A DNA stretch of 64,000 nucleotides from Salvia splendens (lineage: Eukaryota; Streptophyta; Magnoliopsida; Lamiales; Lamiaceae), in NCBI RefSeq assembly GCF_004379255.2, contig NC_056035.1, forward strand, positions 16,389,902 through 16,453,901. The letters are read 5' to 3'. Below the pieces are notes generated by a model that was not told where the DNA came from, made no database searches, and worked only from the letters and a program-made list of their open reading frames with translations. This document shows positions 1 to 11,942 of the stretch, one piece after another (positions within the stretch are counted from its first letter, which is position 1; the number at the start of each line of letters is the position of its first letter). The position numbers and the translations under genes are program-made.

Positions 1-182
1 GGAATTAAAATACAGTACACAAATTAGTCAGGTCAGATGAATTAAAAAAAATCAAATTTCAATCAATACATATCTTTTTTTTGTTTTTTCTTTCTTTTTT
101 CTTTTGGAGAGTTGAATGAGGTATAATACACATCCACATTCACCTTGGGCGAATTCCGATGCAATATGAATGTGGAAGTGAG
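1..182. other. 3' flank of the GT14 gene
   Basis: AT-rich DNA downstream of the minus-strand glycosyltransferase, with a T-rich run near position 70-105. It probably contains the 3' UTR. No other feature is seen. Confidence 0.4.
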
Positions 183-1476
183 TCAGTCGGCGAAGATGAG
201 GTTAGCGAGACGTAGTAAGGGCTGCAAGCAATCCGGCGAGAATTTGCGGGCAAACATGAATGAATAGGTGGTGGAATTTGATTGGCGCAGCTGGTGGATG
301 AGCAGCGGTGACACCTCCGCCGCTCTGTAGGTGTGGGGATGGCCGCCAACGCTCCCGGTCCAGTTAACCCGGGTCAGCGTATACCCGGTGCACCCATCCG
401 GATCCTCCATCGACAGAAGCGTCGGAAAATAGTGCTCCTCCGGGTAGCACGAGTTCATATTGTAGCACGGCAGCTTAAATTTCCTCCACAGCCTCCGGTC
501 CCTCACCACCACCTCCGCGTGCTGCCGTGTCACCGTGAAGAACTGTGACCCCGCCCGGAACCGGTTGAACGGCACCTCCGGCAGCATCACGTCTTTCCCT
601 CGAGCCGCATACCTAATTTTTCACACATTATGTTAAACATTACAAACAACTTAATTAGGCCCCCTTCCGTTGCTCATGACTAATTTTATCTCTTATTCAC
701 ATGCATTGGTAATCTATCTTGGTCTATCTTCATAATTGCCATGTAGAATGTACCTTTTCGGCTATAACTAATTTAATTCTAAACAACTTTTATTATGGCT
801 TATCTCATACTGTATCTCATTGTTTAACAAAATTTTAAAATGATCATGTGCAAAATCCAAAAAGAAAAAAAGGAACTCACCTGTCCCATAGCTTGGGCTT
901 GATGGATGAGACTTCGATGAAGCTGCGGTAGAGCGGGAGGGACGAGGGCAGGCGCGCGCCGGGGACAGGGTGGCGGAAGAGGAAATCGTACATGTAGGTG
1001 AAGGAGTGCAAGGGGATGCAGTGCTGAGATACAAGAGCGAAATAGGAATTGGCGGGGTCGTCGAGGAGGGCGGTGGCGAGGAGGCGGCGGGCGGCTGAGA
1101 TGAGAGTCGGGGAGGCGCGCTGGGTCTTCTTGGCAGCGATGAAGCGGCCATCGAAGACGCCGCCGGGAGGGGAGACGGCGGCGGAGGGGTCGGCGTGGAC
1201 GTAGATGTTGTAGAGGGCACGGCGGTGGCCGCGGAAGAAGACCTCCCAGAGCGGGGCGAAGTGGAGGTCGGTGTTGGTGAGGAAGAGGAAGGCGATCTTG
1301 GGGCTGGATTTGGATTTGGCGGAGACGGCGTCGAGGGCGGCGAGCGTGGCGCGGCGGAAGAGGGCCACGTCGTCGAGCTCGTCGGGGAGGGAGATTTGGA
1401 GGTGTTTGGGAGAAGGGATGATGAAGAGGAAGGAGAGGAAGAGGAGGAATAGCAAAAGGAATTGAGGGTTAAACAT
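183..1476 (-). CDS. GT14 family glycosyltransferase (core-2/I-branching type), two exons
   Basis: Predicted Golgi type II membrane protein of the plant GT14/DUF266 family, related to core-2/I-branching beta-1,6-N-acetylglucosaminyltransferases. Exon 1 is 1476-881 and exon 2 is 612-183. The intron has donor GT at 880-879 and acceptor AG at 614-613, and the join restores the frame inside WDRYAARGKDVMLPEVPF. The product is about 341 aa, a little short for the family but with a natural C terminus. Residues about 5-22 form a hydrophobic signal anchor (FLLLFLLFLSFLFIIPS). Family motifs follow in order: KIAFLFLT, the LYNIYVHADPS region, NSYFALVSQHCIPLHSF, then CYPEEHYFPTLL and LTRVNW. The start is the ATG at 1476; the frame stays open upstream only through a non-ATG codon. 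Acceptor specificity cannot be read from sequence. In plants the family is linked to cell-wall or arabinogalactan glycosylation, which is inference here. Confidence 0.88.
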
Positions 1477-2861
<1,385 letters not shown>

Positions 2862-3055
2862 AATGGCGATGATACAAGAAAAACAACAAGCAATAAACAT
2901 TATTATCGTCTCAATTCTTACATTTTATATAGATGGTATCACTTCCCGTAAGAAGTTATACACCATAAGGCATAAGCTCATTTTCATCATACACGCTATA
3001 AATAGATTTTTCGGAAATTGGTTTGATCAGGAAACTTATGTACAAGTTTTTATAA

Positions 3056-4625
3056 GGCCATCCACATCCATGTCTCAGTACCGTCTCTTAATCGTCTCAT
3101 CCCTTAACTATTCATAGGCTCTATTGCACTTTTTACCCCATCTCTTAACTAAGAGACAACACTTGCATCCTTACATCTCTTAACCATCTCATCTCTTAAC
3201 TATTCATTCAATTTCATTTTTTATTTTTATTTCCAACAAATTCAATTAATAAAAACACACTCCATTATATAAAAGAAAATTATAATTTAAAATCCTAAAA
3301 ACATAAAAAAATACATAATTAAAATCTAAAAAATAAATAAAAGGACATAATTTAAAATACTAGAAATTAAAACTCGGCCCCTCCCCCTAGCCGCCTTGTT
3401 CCCTTGCGGCCAACGTCATGTACCAGAGGAGCCCCCTGCATCGGATGTCGGGAACTCAACCTCTTGTGAGGTGTTGCCTTCCCCGCCATCACTAGGCGAG
3501 TATTGGCCACCAGCCGTATGCTTCGTGCGTTTCGAGCTTGAGCTCGTGCTGGAATCGATACCGCCAGCCCACCTATCAAGATGTTTGACCGCCTCCTAAA
3601 CATCGGGAAATTTGAAATCTTTGCCGGTGTCGGATTTGAAGACTCGCAAAGCCGCTCTCAACATGTCGGATCCACTAGCTCCGCTTTGGTATTGCTCCGC
3701 TTCCCTCCTGTAGATTCCACAAAATATTTTGACATCTCTGTCGGCTCGCTCAAAATGAGCGGGAAGCATCTTCAGGTTGCGGCTGAAGGCCTCCGTCGGC
3801 TTTTTTGCGTTGTTTACATTGGTGACCTTATCCCAAAAACACTTACGGGTTTGTTGATTTCCGAGGATGGGAGACGTGTTGATCCAAGCGTCGAACAGAG
3901 TCGTCGTCTCCGCTTGTGTGTATGGATGACAGCCGCCGTCCTCACGGTCCTCCACCGCCTCCGGAGTGTGTTCTTCCTGAACATCCTCCCTAATTTGGGA
4001 TAATCCCTGTGTTTGCATGTTCCTCGGACCGGGGGGACGATAGTATGTATCAACTGGAAAAGATGGTGTTTGGTACGCCGGTGTGGACGAGCCTTGGGTG
4101 CCCGGCGATGAACCGGAACCGGAAGCACCTAAAACATTGTACATGCTCCCCCAGTCGACAAACGAGTTCAAGTCGTAGCCGCCGCCCTCGCTGCCGAAGT
4201 TTCCTTCACCGGACATTTTTGCAGAAATTGGAGTGGAAAGAGATATGATAAAGTGTTTGTGGGAGTGTAGTGTTTGTGTGTGGAAAAAATAATGGGGGGT
4301 TGTGTGTGTAGTGTTATTTATAGATGAATGTGGGAAAAAAAACTGTAAAAAAAAGGCCAAAAAAGGTCAATTTTTTTTATTATTCAGATTTTTTTAAATA
4401 ATTAAAAAATAGCCTAAAATCGACGCCCACTCGCACAACCGACGAGTAGGCGTCACGCCCCAACCGCTGCTCGCCACGTGGCTGACGCTCGTGGCGAGAA
4501 AGCCCGCGTCCCACCCCTTATCCCGAGCTAAGCGACGAGACGGAGCACCTGCATCGGCGTCTCGTTGCGGGCTCATCTCGCCGGAACGAGACCGAGCTCG
4601 CAGCGAGACGCCGCTGCGGATGCTC
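3056..4625. mobile_element. PIF/Harbinger-type element carrying only ORF1
   Basis: It is flanked by TAA at 3053-3055 and 4626-4628, the 3-bp target duplication typical of PIF/Harbinger. The termini are imperfect inverted repeats: GGCCATCCACATCCATGTCTC on the left and GAGCATCCGCAGCGGCGTCTC as the reverse complement of the right. Subterminal DNA is rich in short CTCTTAACT-like (left) and cgagacg-like (right) repeats. Inside is one minus-strand ORF1 (trihelix/NAM-associated type) and no transposase, so the element was non-autonomous or lost its transposase. Confidence 0.75.
3370..4216 (-). pseudogene. Harbinger ORF1, trihelix (Myb/SANT-like) / NAM-associated protein, with nonsense codons
   Basis: Starts at ATG 4216 with a low-complexity Gly/Ser/Pro N terminus (SGEGNFGSEGGGYDLNSF), then a trihelix-like domain (YTQAETTTLFDAWINTSPILGN, CFWDKV, FSRNLKMLPAHFERADRDV, IFCGIYRREAEQYQSGAS, then a lysine/phenylalanine-rich end). 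Proteins of this kind are the DNA-binding ORF1 partner of PIF/Harbinger transposases and resemble plant NAM-associated C-terminal proteins. The frame is broken by TAG at 3596-3598, where related proteins carry a Trp. It continues in frame as EAVKHLDRWAGGIDSS and a Ser/Thr-rich tail, and is broken again by TGA at 3416-3418. Both stops fit single transitions (TGG to TAG, CGA to TGA). An ATG further upstream, near 4360, is in frame but reads through the likely leader. Confidence 0.7.
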
Positions 4626-4628
4626 TAA

Positions 4629-5512
4629 GCCTCTATACTCATTCAACACTTTTGAAGCTTATAAACTACTACTCCACTACCTCGTCTTAAACGTAAATTA
4701 TCAAATTAGTAGACATTATTTTTACAAAAAATCATAAGTTACGTTAATGTCTTGATCTACTACTAAGAAATTCACGAGTATTGTAGTTCCGTTACTTTTT
4801 TGTTTTTCCTGACATTCTTAAATTCTTCATCTTTCAATCCAAAAAAAGAGGAAAATGAAAATGAAAAGTTATTGTGTAAATGACAATCCACTATAAACCG
4901 GAGTAGAAATCAAATGTAATCAGATTGGGTGGAGTGTATACCGGGATAGAACTACATTTGGCTTAATTCCTAAAAAAAATTATTTGTATAATACTCTATC
5001 ATTAAATTTTCAATATTTTATATGAACCTCAGCACAATTAAACTTCACGTACATCAACCAATAAAATATGTGATAATTACTATCTTAAAATTCCGAATTA
5101 AAATTGTAGAATACTATCTTAAAATTCCGAATTAAAATTATAGAATACTATCTTAAAATTCATTGAAGATAAATTTATGCATTCGACTTGAATGTATAAT
5201 CATAAAAAATAGAAATAATATCCGGACATATGTGAGCAATCCACTATCAAGTTTGTTACATGACCAATAATTTCAACAAGTTGATCCAACAACTAGTGTC
5301 ATTAAAATAGAATTCTTAAATAGACCAATCGTAGCAATAAATATCATTACTACTAGTATTTTATTATTTTTTGCAACTTGCATCCTATAAAGTATAAACG
5401 GAGATACGATAAAACTGGTACACCTAACCCAGAAATCGACAAAACCGATGGCGCTTTTGCTGCACTATTAATGGGGCATACTTTAGTTTTCTTATCCGAA
5501 TTGAAATTATAA
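4629..5512. other. AT-rich intergenic region with a short tandem repeat
   Basis: No coding region is seen. Around 5079-5160 a unit of about 36 bp (core CTATCTTAAAATTCCGAATT) occurs two and a half times in tandem. The rest is unremarkable AT-rich DNA up to the TAA that precedes the next transposon. Confidence 0.45.
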
Positions 5513-5741
5513 AGGCCCGTTTGGTAGCTATGTCATGTTTCGACTAGCCATGATAGAATTCATGATACTTATCATAGTTTTAATTAGTTAAGAAATATAT
5601 TGTGTGTTTGGTAGATTAAGATAATTGTGAGTTATCTTATTTAAGTGTTTGGTTCAACAAGTTACAAATAAGGATTAAAATTATCATTGTCAAAATTATC
5701 CTCGTTAATTTTATTTAATTACTTAATAATCCTTTTGTTGC

Positions 5742-5994
5742 CCCGGCTCCTTTGACGTCAAGGACTGGCTCGATTCGCTCAGTTCAACAGCACAACCCTC
5801 TCTCAGAGAGCTCCTCGCCGATGATGAAGATCCTATCGATTGTGTGATCAGCAATGGGATCTTGAGCTTCGTGCTTGAAACTGCGGAGGAAGCTGGAGTT
5901 CCTGTTTTTTATATGAGGACTTTGAGTGCTTGTGCATTTTGGGTTTACTTCTGCTTGCCTCATCTCATCTAATTGCAGGAGCTTCCCTTTGATT
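5742..5994 (+). pseudogene. UDP-glycosyltransferase (UGT85/UGT709-like) N-terminal fragment inside a TIR element
   Basis: An open stretch reads FDVKDWLDSLSS, then RELLADDEDPIDCVISNGI and LSFVLETAEEAGVPVFYMRT, then LSACAFWVYFCLPHLI, before a stop and a possible splice donor (GATTGTAAGT). This matches the N-terminal acceptor-binding part of plant small-molecule UGTs, where a Cys-Val-Ile-Asp/Asn-Gly segment precedes the alpha/beta region and is followed by T-x-SAC. The sugar-donor PSPG box is absent, so no enzyme can be made. It lies within a transposon with its own TIRs and TSD and so looks like a captured fragment. The hAT insertion begins a few bases downstream. Confidence 0.65.
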
Positions 5995-6147
5995 GTAAGT
6001 TTTATGCAGTAGCGGACGCAGGATTTTTATACTGGGGGTCCAAACTCCTGTTAACAATTGTTTCATATTTTTAGTGTCAATATTGGCGGGAACAATCCCG
6101 ATACGAACAATATAATACATACTATATTTTTATGAGTCTAAATAATA

Positions 6148-6375
6148 CTCCCTCCGTCCATAGTATATGTCACACTTTCCTTTTTAGTTTTTTTTTATTC
6201 AACACTTTCCTTTTTAGTTTGTCTCACAAAAGATGTCACATTTTCTTTTTTAGAAAAAACTTTCTCACATTAATATAAATATATAATTTTCGCTCTCCAT
6301 CTAATACACAAAATAACATCTCCTAAAATCTCGTGTCAATTCCTAAGTGTGACATCTACTTTGGGACGGAGGGAG
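6148..6375. mobile_element. Stowaway-type MITE
   Basis: It begins CTCCCTCCGTCCATAG and ends GGGACGGAGGGAG, flanked by TA on both sides. This is the hallmark of Tc1/mariner-derived Stowaway MITEs. No coding capacity. Confidence 0.88.
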
Positions 6376-6501
6376 TATTGAAGAATAATTTTTTAAAATA
6401 AAAACATAACTTTAAAATTAAATTTACTAATATGATACTATGATAGTATAATATCTCCGTTCCTTGCTAATTGAGACACTTCTTTTTGACACGGAGATTA
6501 A

Positions 6502-8329
6502 GAGCATCCACAGTGGGATGGATGTCCCGGCAGACATCCCGACGGGCTTCCCAAAAAAACCTTCTGCCACGTCATAAGGACTTCCCACAGCACTGCCACG
6601 TCATAAGGACATCACACTGCACAATGGCGGACATCCCCAAGGACATCCCGATGGACATCCACAATAATAAAATTCACAAATTCACCAAATTAAACAATTT
6701 ACGGAGTTAAAATTTCGATACGAATACAGACGGAGAAAGTGCAATGATAATTTCATTAAATTAAAAAAATAAAAAAAGTGCAGTTCAAATAAAAAAAATT
6801 AAACAAATTACATTAAAAATATCAACGTGCACCCCTCCGCGTCCATAGCTCTTCAATTATATCATTCTAGAGTCGAATATGGGCTTGTCGTTGGCACATG
6901 TCGGCAAATGCACGGACCCGATTGGCCTCTTCATGGAGTATCCCCTTACGTACATTGGCGGTGGCCACGCCGTGGCTTGGACCGGCAGCATCAACATCAT
7001 CACTGGCCAATCAGTCAGTGCTAGACCTTCATCTTCGACAATCATGTTGTGCATGATAATACATGCGTACATGACATCAGCGATGCTGTCAATATACCAC
7101 ATCCGTGATGGACCCTTCACTACCGCCCATCGAGCCTGGAACACACCAAATGCCTGCTCCACATCCTTGCACGCTGCCTCCTGACGACCCGCAAAATAGA
7201 TCTTCTTTTCGTCTGTTGCGCATCTGATCGTCACAAAGACGGGCAACATAGGGTATATCCCATCCGCCAAATAATAGCCCATATTGTGCTGGTTGCCGTT
7301 GGCGACGAAACTGACGGCCGGACCAACGCTCATGCACTGCTCGTTGAAAAGGGGCGACGACTGGAGGACGTTGATGTCGTTGTTCGACTCGACTACTCCA
7401 AAATACGCATGCCAAATTCACCGCCGGTAGTCAGCTACCGCTTCAAGGACAATCGTGGGATTCTTGCTTTTGAAGCCAGTAGTGTACACCCCTTTCCAGG
7501 CGGTGGGACAGTTCTTCCACTTCCAATACATGCAATCTATGCTGCCCAACATTCCTGGAAACCCGTGCTGACTCCCGTGCAGTCTTCGTGGGTAGGCTTC
7601 CGAAGATACTCATCCTCGAATATCTCCCTAACGCCCTCACAAAAATACTCCAGGCAATCGCGGGCAGTCGTGTCACCGATATGGAGGTACTCATCAAACA
7701 TGTCGGCCGCACTTCAGTATGCCAGCTGCCTGATTGAGGCAGTGCACTTCTGTATGGGCGTGTGGCCGGGTTTACCAACCGCATCCTCCCTCATCCTGAA
7801 ATACTCGTATCGACGCTCTAAAGCGCCCACAATACGTAAAAATAGCGGACGTCGCATCCTAAAACGTCACCGGAACATGTTTTCCCCAAACCGCGGCTCC
7901 GGAGCGAAGTAGTCCTCCTACAACCGACGGTGTGCAATGATGTGGTCCCGAGTTACTATAGCTCAATGATGGATGGGTCGAGGTACCACCGGCTGCTGTT
8001 GCTGCTGCAAGGCCGCTTCTATCAAGCGATTTATCTTCCTGGATGTAACGGCCCGCACCTCTTCGTTAATTCGCCCGCATAAGTCATCAGCACCCCCACC
8101 ACTACCACTACCACTAGCCATTTTGGATATACTAAAATAAATGTAGAGAGAGAGAAACTCGTTAAAACAAGTGGTTCGAATGAAATGAAGTTCAACGAGC
8201 CGTATATATAGAGTTTTTAAAAAAAATTAAAAAATCGGGACGTCCGTCGGGACACCGCAATGGCGGACGTCCCGACGGATGTCGTCGGAAAGCCGCGGAT
8301 CTGCAGGACGTCCGCCATTGCTGATGCTC
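6502..8329. mobile_element. PIF/Harbinger element with a decayed transposase
   Basis: It is flanked by TAA at 6499-6501 and 8330-8332. The TIRs are GAGCATCCACAGTGGGATGG on the left and GAGCATCAGCAATGGCGGAC as the reverse complement of the right. Subterminal DNA has repeated GGCGGACGTCC/GGACATCC motifs, probable transposase-binding repeats. It carries a minus-strand HARBI1-like pseudogene and no ORF1. Confidence 0.85.
6857..8121 (-). pseudogene. PIF/Harbinger (HARBI1-like) DDE transposase, multiply disrupted
   Basis: Begins at ATG 8121 (MASGSGSGSGGGADDLCGRI). Recognisable segments follow: RRPLFLRIVGALERRYEYF, then TASIRQLAYW-like, then the first catalytic Asp in [14 protein letters not shown], the second in SNNDINVLQSSPLF, and the Glu in KDVEQAFGVFQARWAVV. 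NGNQHNMGYYLADGIYP is the typical HARBI1 block. The DDE residues therefore survive. The reading frame does not: in-frame stops lie near 7967 (TGA), 7924 (TAG), in the FRRRF region (TGA), after QLAY (TGA), and just before IWHAYFG (TGA), and there is one frame shift between GVSTGF and PGMLGS. Most stops can be explained by C-to-T or G-to-A changes. The intact 3' part ends at 6857. Confidence 0.85.
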
Positions 8330-8644
8330 TAAGAATAGTGTGTTAAGTGAATGGTGAATAAAGTAAGAGAGAAGAAAAAAAATAAAGTAAGAAAAATGGA
8401 AATTTTTTGCTAAAAATAAAAATGACTTAATTATTTTGGAACTCTTAAAATAGAAAAATCCCTCAATTAATATGGAATTGAGGGAGTATATTTTTATGAG
8501 GCTCAATAATTAAAGTCTAGAAAAAGCACAAATATAAACCTATAACAAAAAATGAGAAAAAACTGCTTCTATGTGAAAATCAGAATACAAAATTGAAAAT
8601 CTATTAAAAGCAAACATAAAGAAGTGACAATATTGAAACTCGGC

Positions 8645-8702
8645 GCTAGAGTTGAACTCCTGATCTTGGAGATAGAAGAGCAACATTTTAACCAATTGGG
8701 CT
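8645..8702 (-). other. tRNA-like segment (A-box/B-box-like), possible SINE remnant
   Basis: Read on the minus strand, TAGCCCAATTGG resembles a pol III A box and GAGTTCAACTC a degenerate B box, about 30 bp apart. The segment lies in the right part of the hAT element. It does not fold into a convincing functional tRNA by eye, so it is either a tRNA-derived repeat remnant or a coincidence. Confidence 0.25.
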
Positions 8703-9214
8703 AGGTCGAATTTAAGTAAACCGAGTATAAATATGTTCTATATAAGAAAATCTAAAATTGTTATGTCCGCCATTGGTTTTATGGCTTAGTTTTGTTGAAA
8801 AATATATGAGGTTTTATTTTTTTTCGAATTTTCACCTTGAATCATAAATAGAGTCGCGGAAGAAATGGAGTCGCCGGAAGAAATAGAGTCGCCGGATGTT
8901 TGAGTCGCCGGAAAGAATGGAGGGAGGGAGGCAGAATGAGAGAAATGGAGTTTTGGATAGGGCTAGAAAATTTTAAATTATGGGTAAAAATGTATTTTGC
9001 AAAATTAACTAGGTATCCTTGATATGTAACATGCCAAAATGGGTGGTTATATATGTGACTGAAACATAGATTTTTTAATGGGCTTTGTGCGGGTCGAATA
9101 CAGAACACGGGCTATTAAGTTTATTAACATAGCTACCAAATGCACAAATAAATCGGATTAATCCTCTTATCTAATCGTAACATAGCTACCAAATGGGGCA
9201 TAAATGAAAACTAA

Positions 9215-10068
9215 GGGCATCCGCCAGTGGTGCGGATGTCCCGTGGACATCCCAAAAACACCTCCTGTCACGTTATAAGGACTTCCCATTGCACTGTCAT
9301 GTCATAAGGACTTCCCACTGCACAGTGGCGGACATCTCCAAGGACATCCCGACGGACTTCCCACAATAATAAAAATTCACAAATTCACCAAATTAAACAA
9401 TTTTCGGAATTAAAATTTCGACACAAAAATGGAGAAATTGCAACCACTTTATTTAAAAAAAAAACATACATAATTATTAAAAGTATTTATCTTCGAAAGA
9501 AAAGTATTTAGAGAGAGAGATACTGTTGGTTATTTTAGTGTAGTTGGATTAACTTGATTGATCAATATTATCATAATGAGACACCATATAAGTTTGAAAG
9601 TGCGGAGTGCACGCTTGTTTGATTTCACTGTGATTAGACGGGGGTTTGGGGGCAGCGCCCCCGAGTTGCGGGGTCCAAGGGGCGGCAGCCCCTGGCTGGG
9701 GTTGAGCTGATAGTCGAAGGACTGATTTGCAATTTTCGAAACTCCTTAAAAAACTGTTAAATTCAGTTAAGAAATGGAAGAGACGCAATGTTTCATGAAG
9801 AGACGCGATGTTTCGTTTCAGGCTGTATTTATAGAGTTTTCGAAAAAAAATCAAATAATTGGGACGTCCGTGCGGATGTCCGTGGGGTCAACGGAATGGC
9901 GGACGTCCGCAAGGTCGTCGCGACGGACGTCCTGGGAATGCCACGGAACTCCGGTGTCCGCAGCGGACGTCCGTATCCGCATCACCCTTGCACAATGGCG
10001 GACGTCCCGCGCGGACATCCGGCACGTCGGTGGAACGTCTGCCGGGACGGGCGCCATTGCGGATGCGG
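9215..10068. mobile_element. Non-autonomous Harbinger element, deletion relative of the 6502-8329 family
   Basis: TAA at 9212-9214 and 10069-10071 flanks TIRs GGGCATCCGCCAGTGGTGCG (left) and CCGCATCCGCAATGGCGCCC (reverse complement of right). About 180 bp of its left end (ACTTCCCA, GGACATCTCCAAGGACATCC, TTCACCAAATTAAACAATTT) and its right end (GGCGGACGTCCG repeats) match the Harbinger element at 6502-8329. The transposase is absent. The middle (about 9520-9830) holds unrelated DNA, including a GC-rich stretch at 9638-9702. Confidence 0.8.
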
Positions 10069-10071
10069 TAA

Positions 10072-11942
10072 GAGTGAATTTGAACTGAATATTTCAGTCC
10101 TTAAAAGGCCGTACAATTTGGTATCATAAAAGATTTTAATGGTGACAGCTCAAAACGAAATTATACTGAGCATCTTATTTAAGATCGTAAACTTTGCAAA
10201 AATAAGTGCAGCATTCAAGCATTTGACTTCGATGATTGACGTTAATAATCATGTAGGAATTTGAACTCTACGATGAACACTGTATTTGTTGGTTTCTTGA
10301 ATGTTAATGTTGAACATTGAATTTTTTGGACCTAAAGTGTACTTCACCCAAAATTTAAATATAAACACTAAGTTGATAAAGATAAATTAATTTGATTATC
10401 ACACGAGTAAAAATAAAGTTTTGATAGTAGACACAAGACAAAGAAGATCATACTACTACTATAATTTTGAGTGACAAAATTAAATTTTTGCGATGTAATC
10501 CCGAGACGCTAGCGAGGTTAAACCAACAAGAAGATTAAAATGTTAAATTCTCATGTTTTCCAAAATCTCTATTAGATGCAAACTAATCGTATTCTTCATA
10601 TAGTATACTACTCCTATATGATATGCTGTATGCATTGTATTATTTTCGTTCCCTCAAATTAGTCAACTTTCATTTTCAGTAAAAAAAAATCTAATAAAAT
10701 GAGTCCATTTTTCACTAACATTATTTTAATAATTTTTTCTAACTCTCTCTATGTTTACTAATTTCGTATTTAAATGTATGTTGTTCCCAAATTCTCTATT
10801 TTTAAGGAAAGGAGTCCGAATGTTAACAGTAACAAGCCTAGTTAGATGATCTCCATATGTTACTTCAAGATTGTCATTCTCTTTGCCTTCAAAAGTGTTT
10901 CGTGTGGTACCTTGCACACCATAACTTGAGTTTGGTAGAATAAGACTATTTTACGAACACTTCGTTGTCTAGAAAATTCCATTGAGGCGGGTCACTGTGG
11001 GCACATGACACCCGGGCGGTGATAAACTTAAAAATGTGAGGATTCCAGAAACCTTGACACGTTCGGGTGACTTTGGTCAATATTATTCCTTCCGTCCATG
11101 CAATATTGTCCAAGCTTGACTGAACATGAGTTTTAAGAAATGTGAAGAAAAGTGAGTTGAAAAAGTTAGTGAAATGAGGGTCCAAGCTTGTTTAAAAAAA
11201 ATAATGTAGGGTGAGGTGTGTGCACTCTCATTGATCGAGAGAGGTGCCAACACGACAATCACATGTACAGAACGAGCGCGGCATGCGGCCCGATCTCCCC
11301 GCCGCAACCCTTTCCGCCCGCAAGTGGTCAAACACCTTTCTGGTGTATGAGTGATCTACTTAAGTAATTTTATTATCGTGTTAGACACATATAACAATAA
11401 TAACTTAACTCATAAATTGTAAAACCTATCGATGGTTAAGTTTGACGCTAGAGGACAACCTAAAAAAATAGTTTGATACGAGTTAAGATTGATTGTTTCT
11501 AATAACAAAGTTTATTAAAATAAATTTTTGGACACAAAATTAATAATTAATTTTTTAAAAGAGCCATGTTTTTTCTTTCAAATCACTAAATTCGATTGTC
11601 TCTCTTCAGAAAAGTATTTGCAACTTTTAATGACAAAACTGACTATTTGTGTTAATTAATCTAAACTCAGTACATATTAGTCTTTAACCACCCCAGTTTT
11701 TCTAACACACAAAACCAATCTTACGAAGAAATAATTGAATTAAAATTAACCTAAACTCGAATGCAATACTACTAATGCACGATGTAATTAATTAAGGACA
11801 TTTGCTGCGATTAAGGAAAAAGGAAATTCGTTAGATTTCAGCTCCAAGTTAATAGTAAATCTCCCATTTCAATCGGTTACGTTAAATAAATAGTCGCCTA
11901 TTGTGTTTCAAAAATTGAGCGATGGTGACACTCAAGAATATG
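10072..11942. other. AT-rich intergenic region with degenerate MITE-like sequence
   Basis: No gene is recognised. Stretches near 10640-10790 and 11085-11200 resemble one-ended, decayed Stowaway MITEs (CCTTCCGTCCATGCAATATTG without a clear partner terminus). The 3' part is the upstream region of the bZIP gene. Confidence 0.4.

Larger units (their letters stand above)
6455..8486. mobile_element. Stowaway-type MITE interrupted by a Harbinger element
   Basis: The left part (6455-6501) begins CTCCGTTCCTTGCTAATTG and the right part (8330-8486) ends in AATTGAGGGAG followed by TA. The two pieces form one MITE of about 200 bp once the Harbinger element at 6502-8329 and its TAA duplication are removed. 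Confidence 0.75.
6007..8775. mobile_element. hAT element with perfect 8-bp target site duplication, itself carrying insertions
   Basis: The left end is CAGTAGCGGACGCAGG and the reverse complement of the right end is CAATGGCGGACATA, imperfect TIRs of the CAGTGGCGGA type. It is flanked by GTTTTATG at 5999-6006 and again at 8776-8783, a perfect 8-bp target duplication diagnostic of the hAT superfamily. No hAT transposase is seen. The interior is mostly later insertions: a Stowaway at 6148-6375, and a Stowaway at 6455-8486 that is itself split by a Harbinger element. Confidence 0.8.
5513..9200. mobile_element. Harbinger/Tourist-like TIR element with captured UGT fragment, split by nested insertions
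   Basis: The termini are near-identical inverted repeats: AGGCCCGTTTGGTAGCTATG at 5513 and TGCCCCATTTGGTAGCTATG as the reverse complement of the right end at 9200. TAA flanks both sides (5510-5512 and 9201-9203), as in Harbinger/Tourist elements. A second internal copy of the CATAGCTACCAAATG motif lies near 9129. Removing the 2.8-kb hAT insertion (6007-8775) leaves about 0.9 kb, a plausible non-autonomous element. Its interior carries a UDP-glycosyltransferase fragment at 5742-5994, suggesting gene-fragment capture. Confidence 0.7.

Noticed and set aside
8645..8702. Functional tRNA gene
   Set aside because: Box-like motifs exist but no good cloverleaf or acceptor stem could be formed; kept only as a low-confidence tRNA-like repeat.
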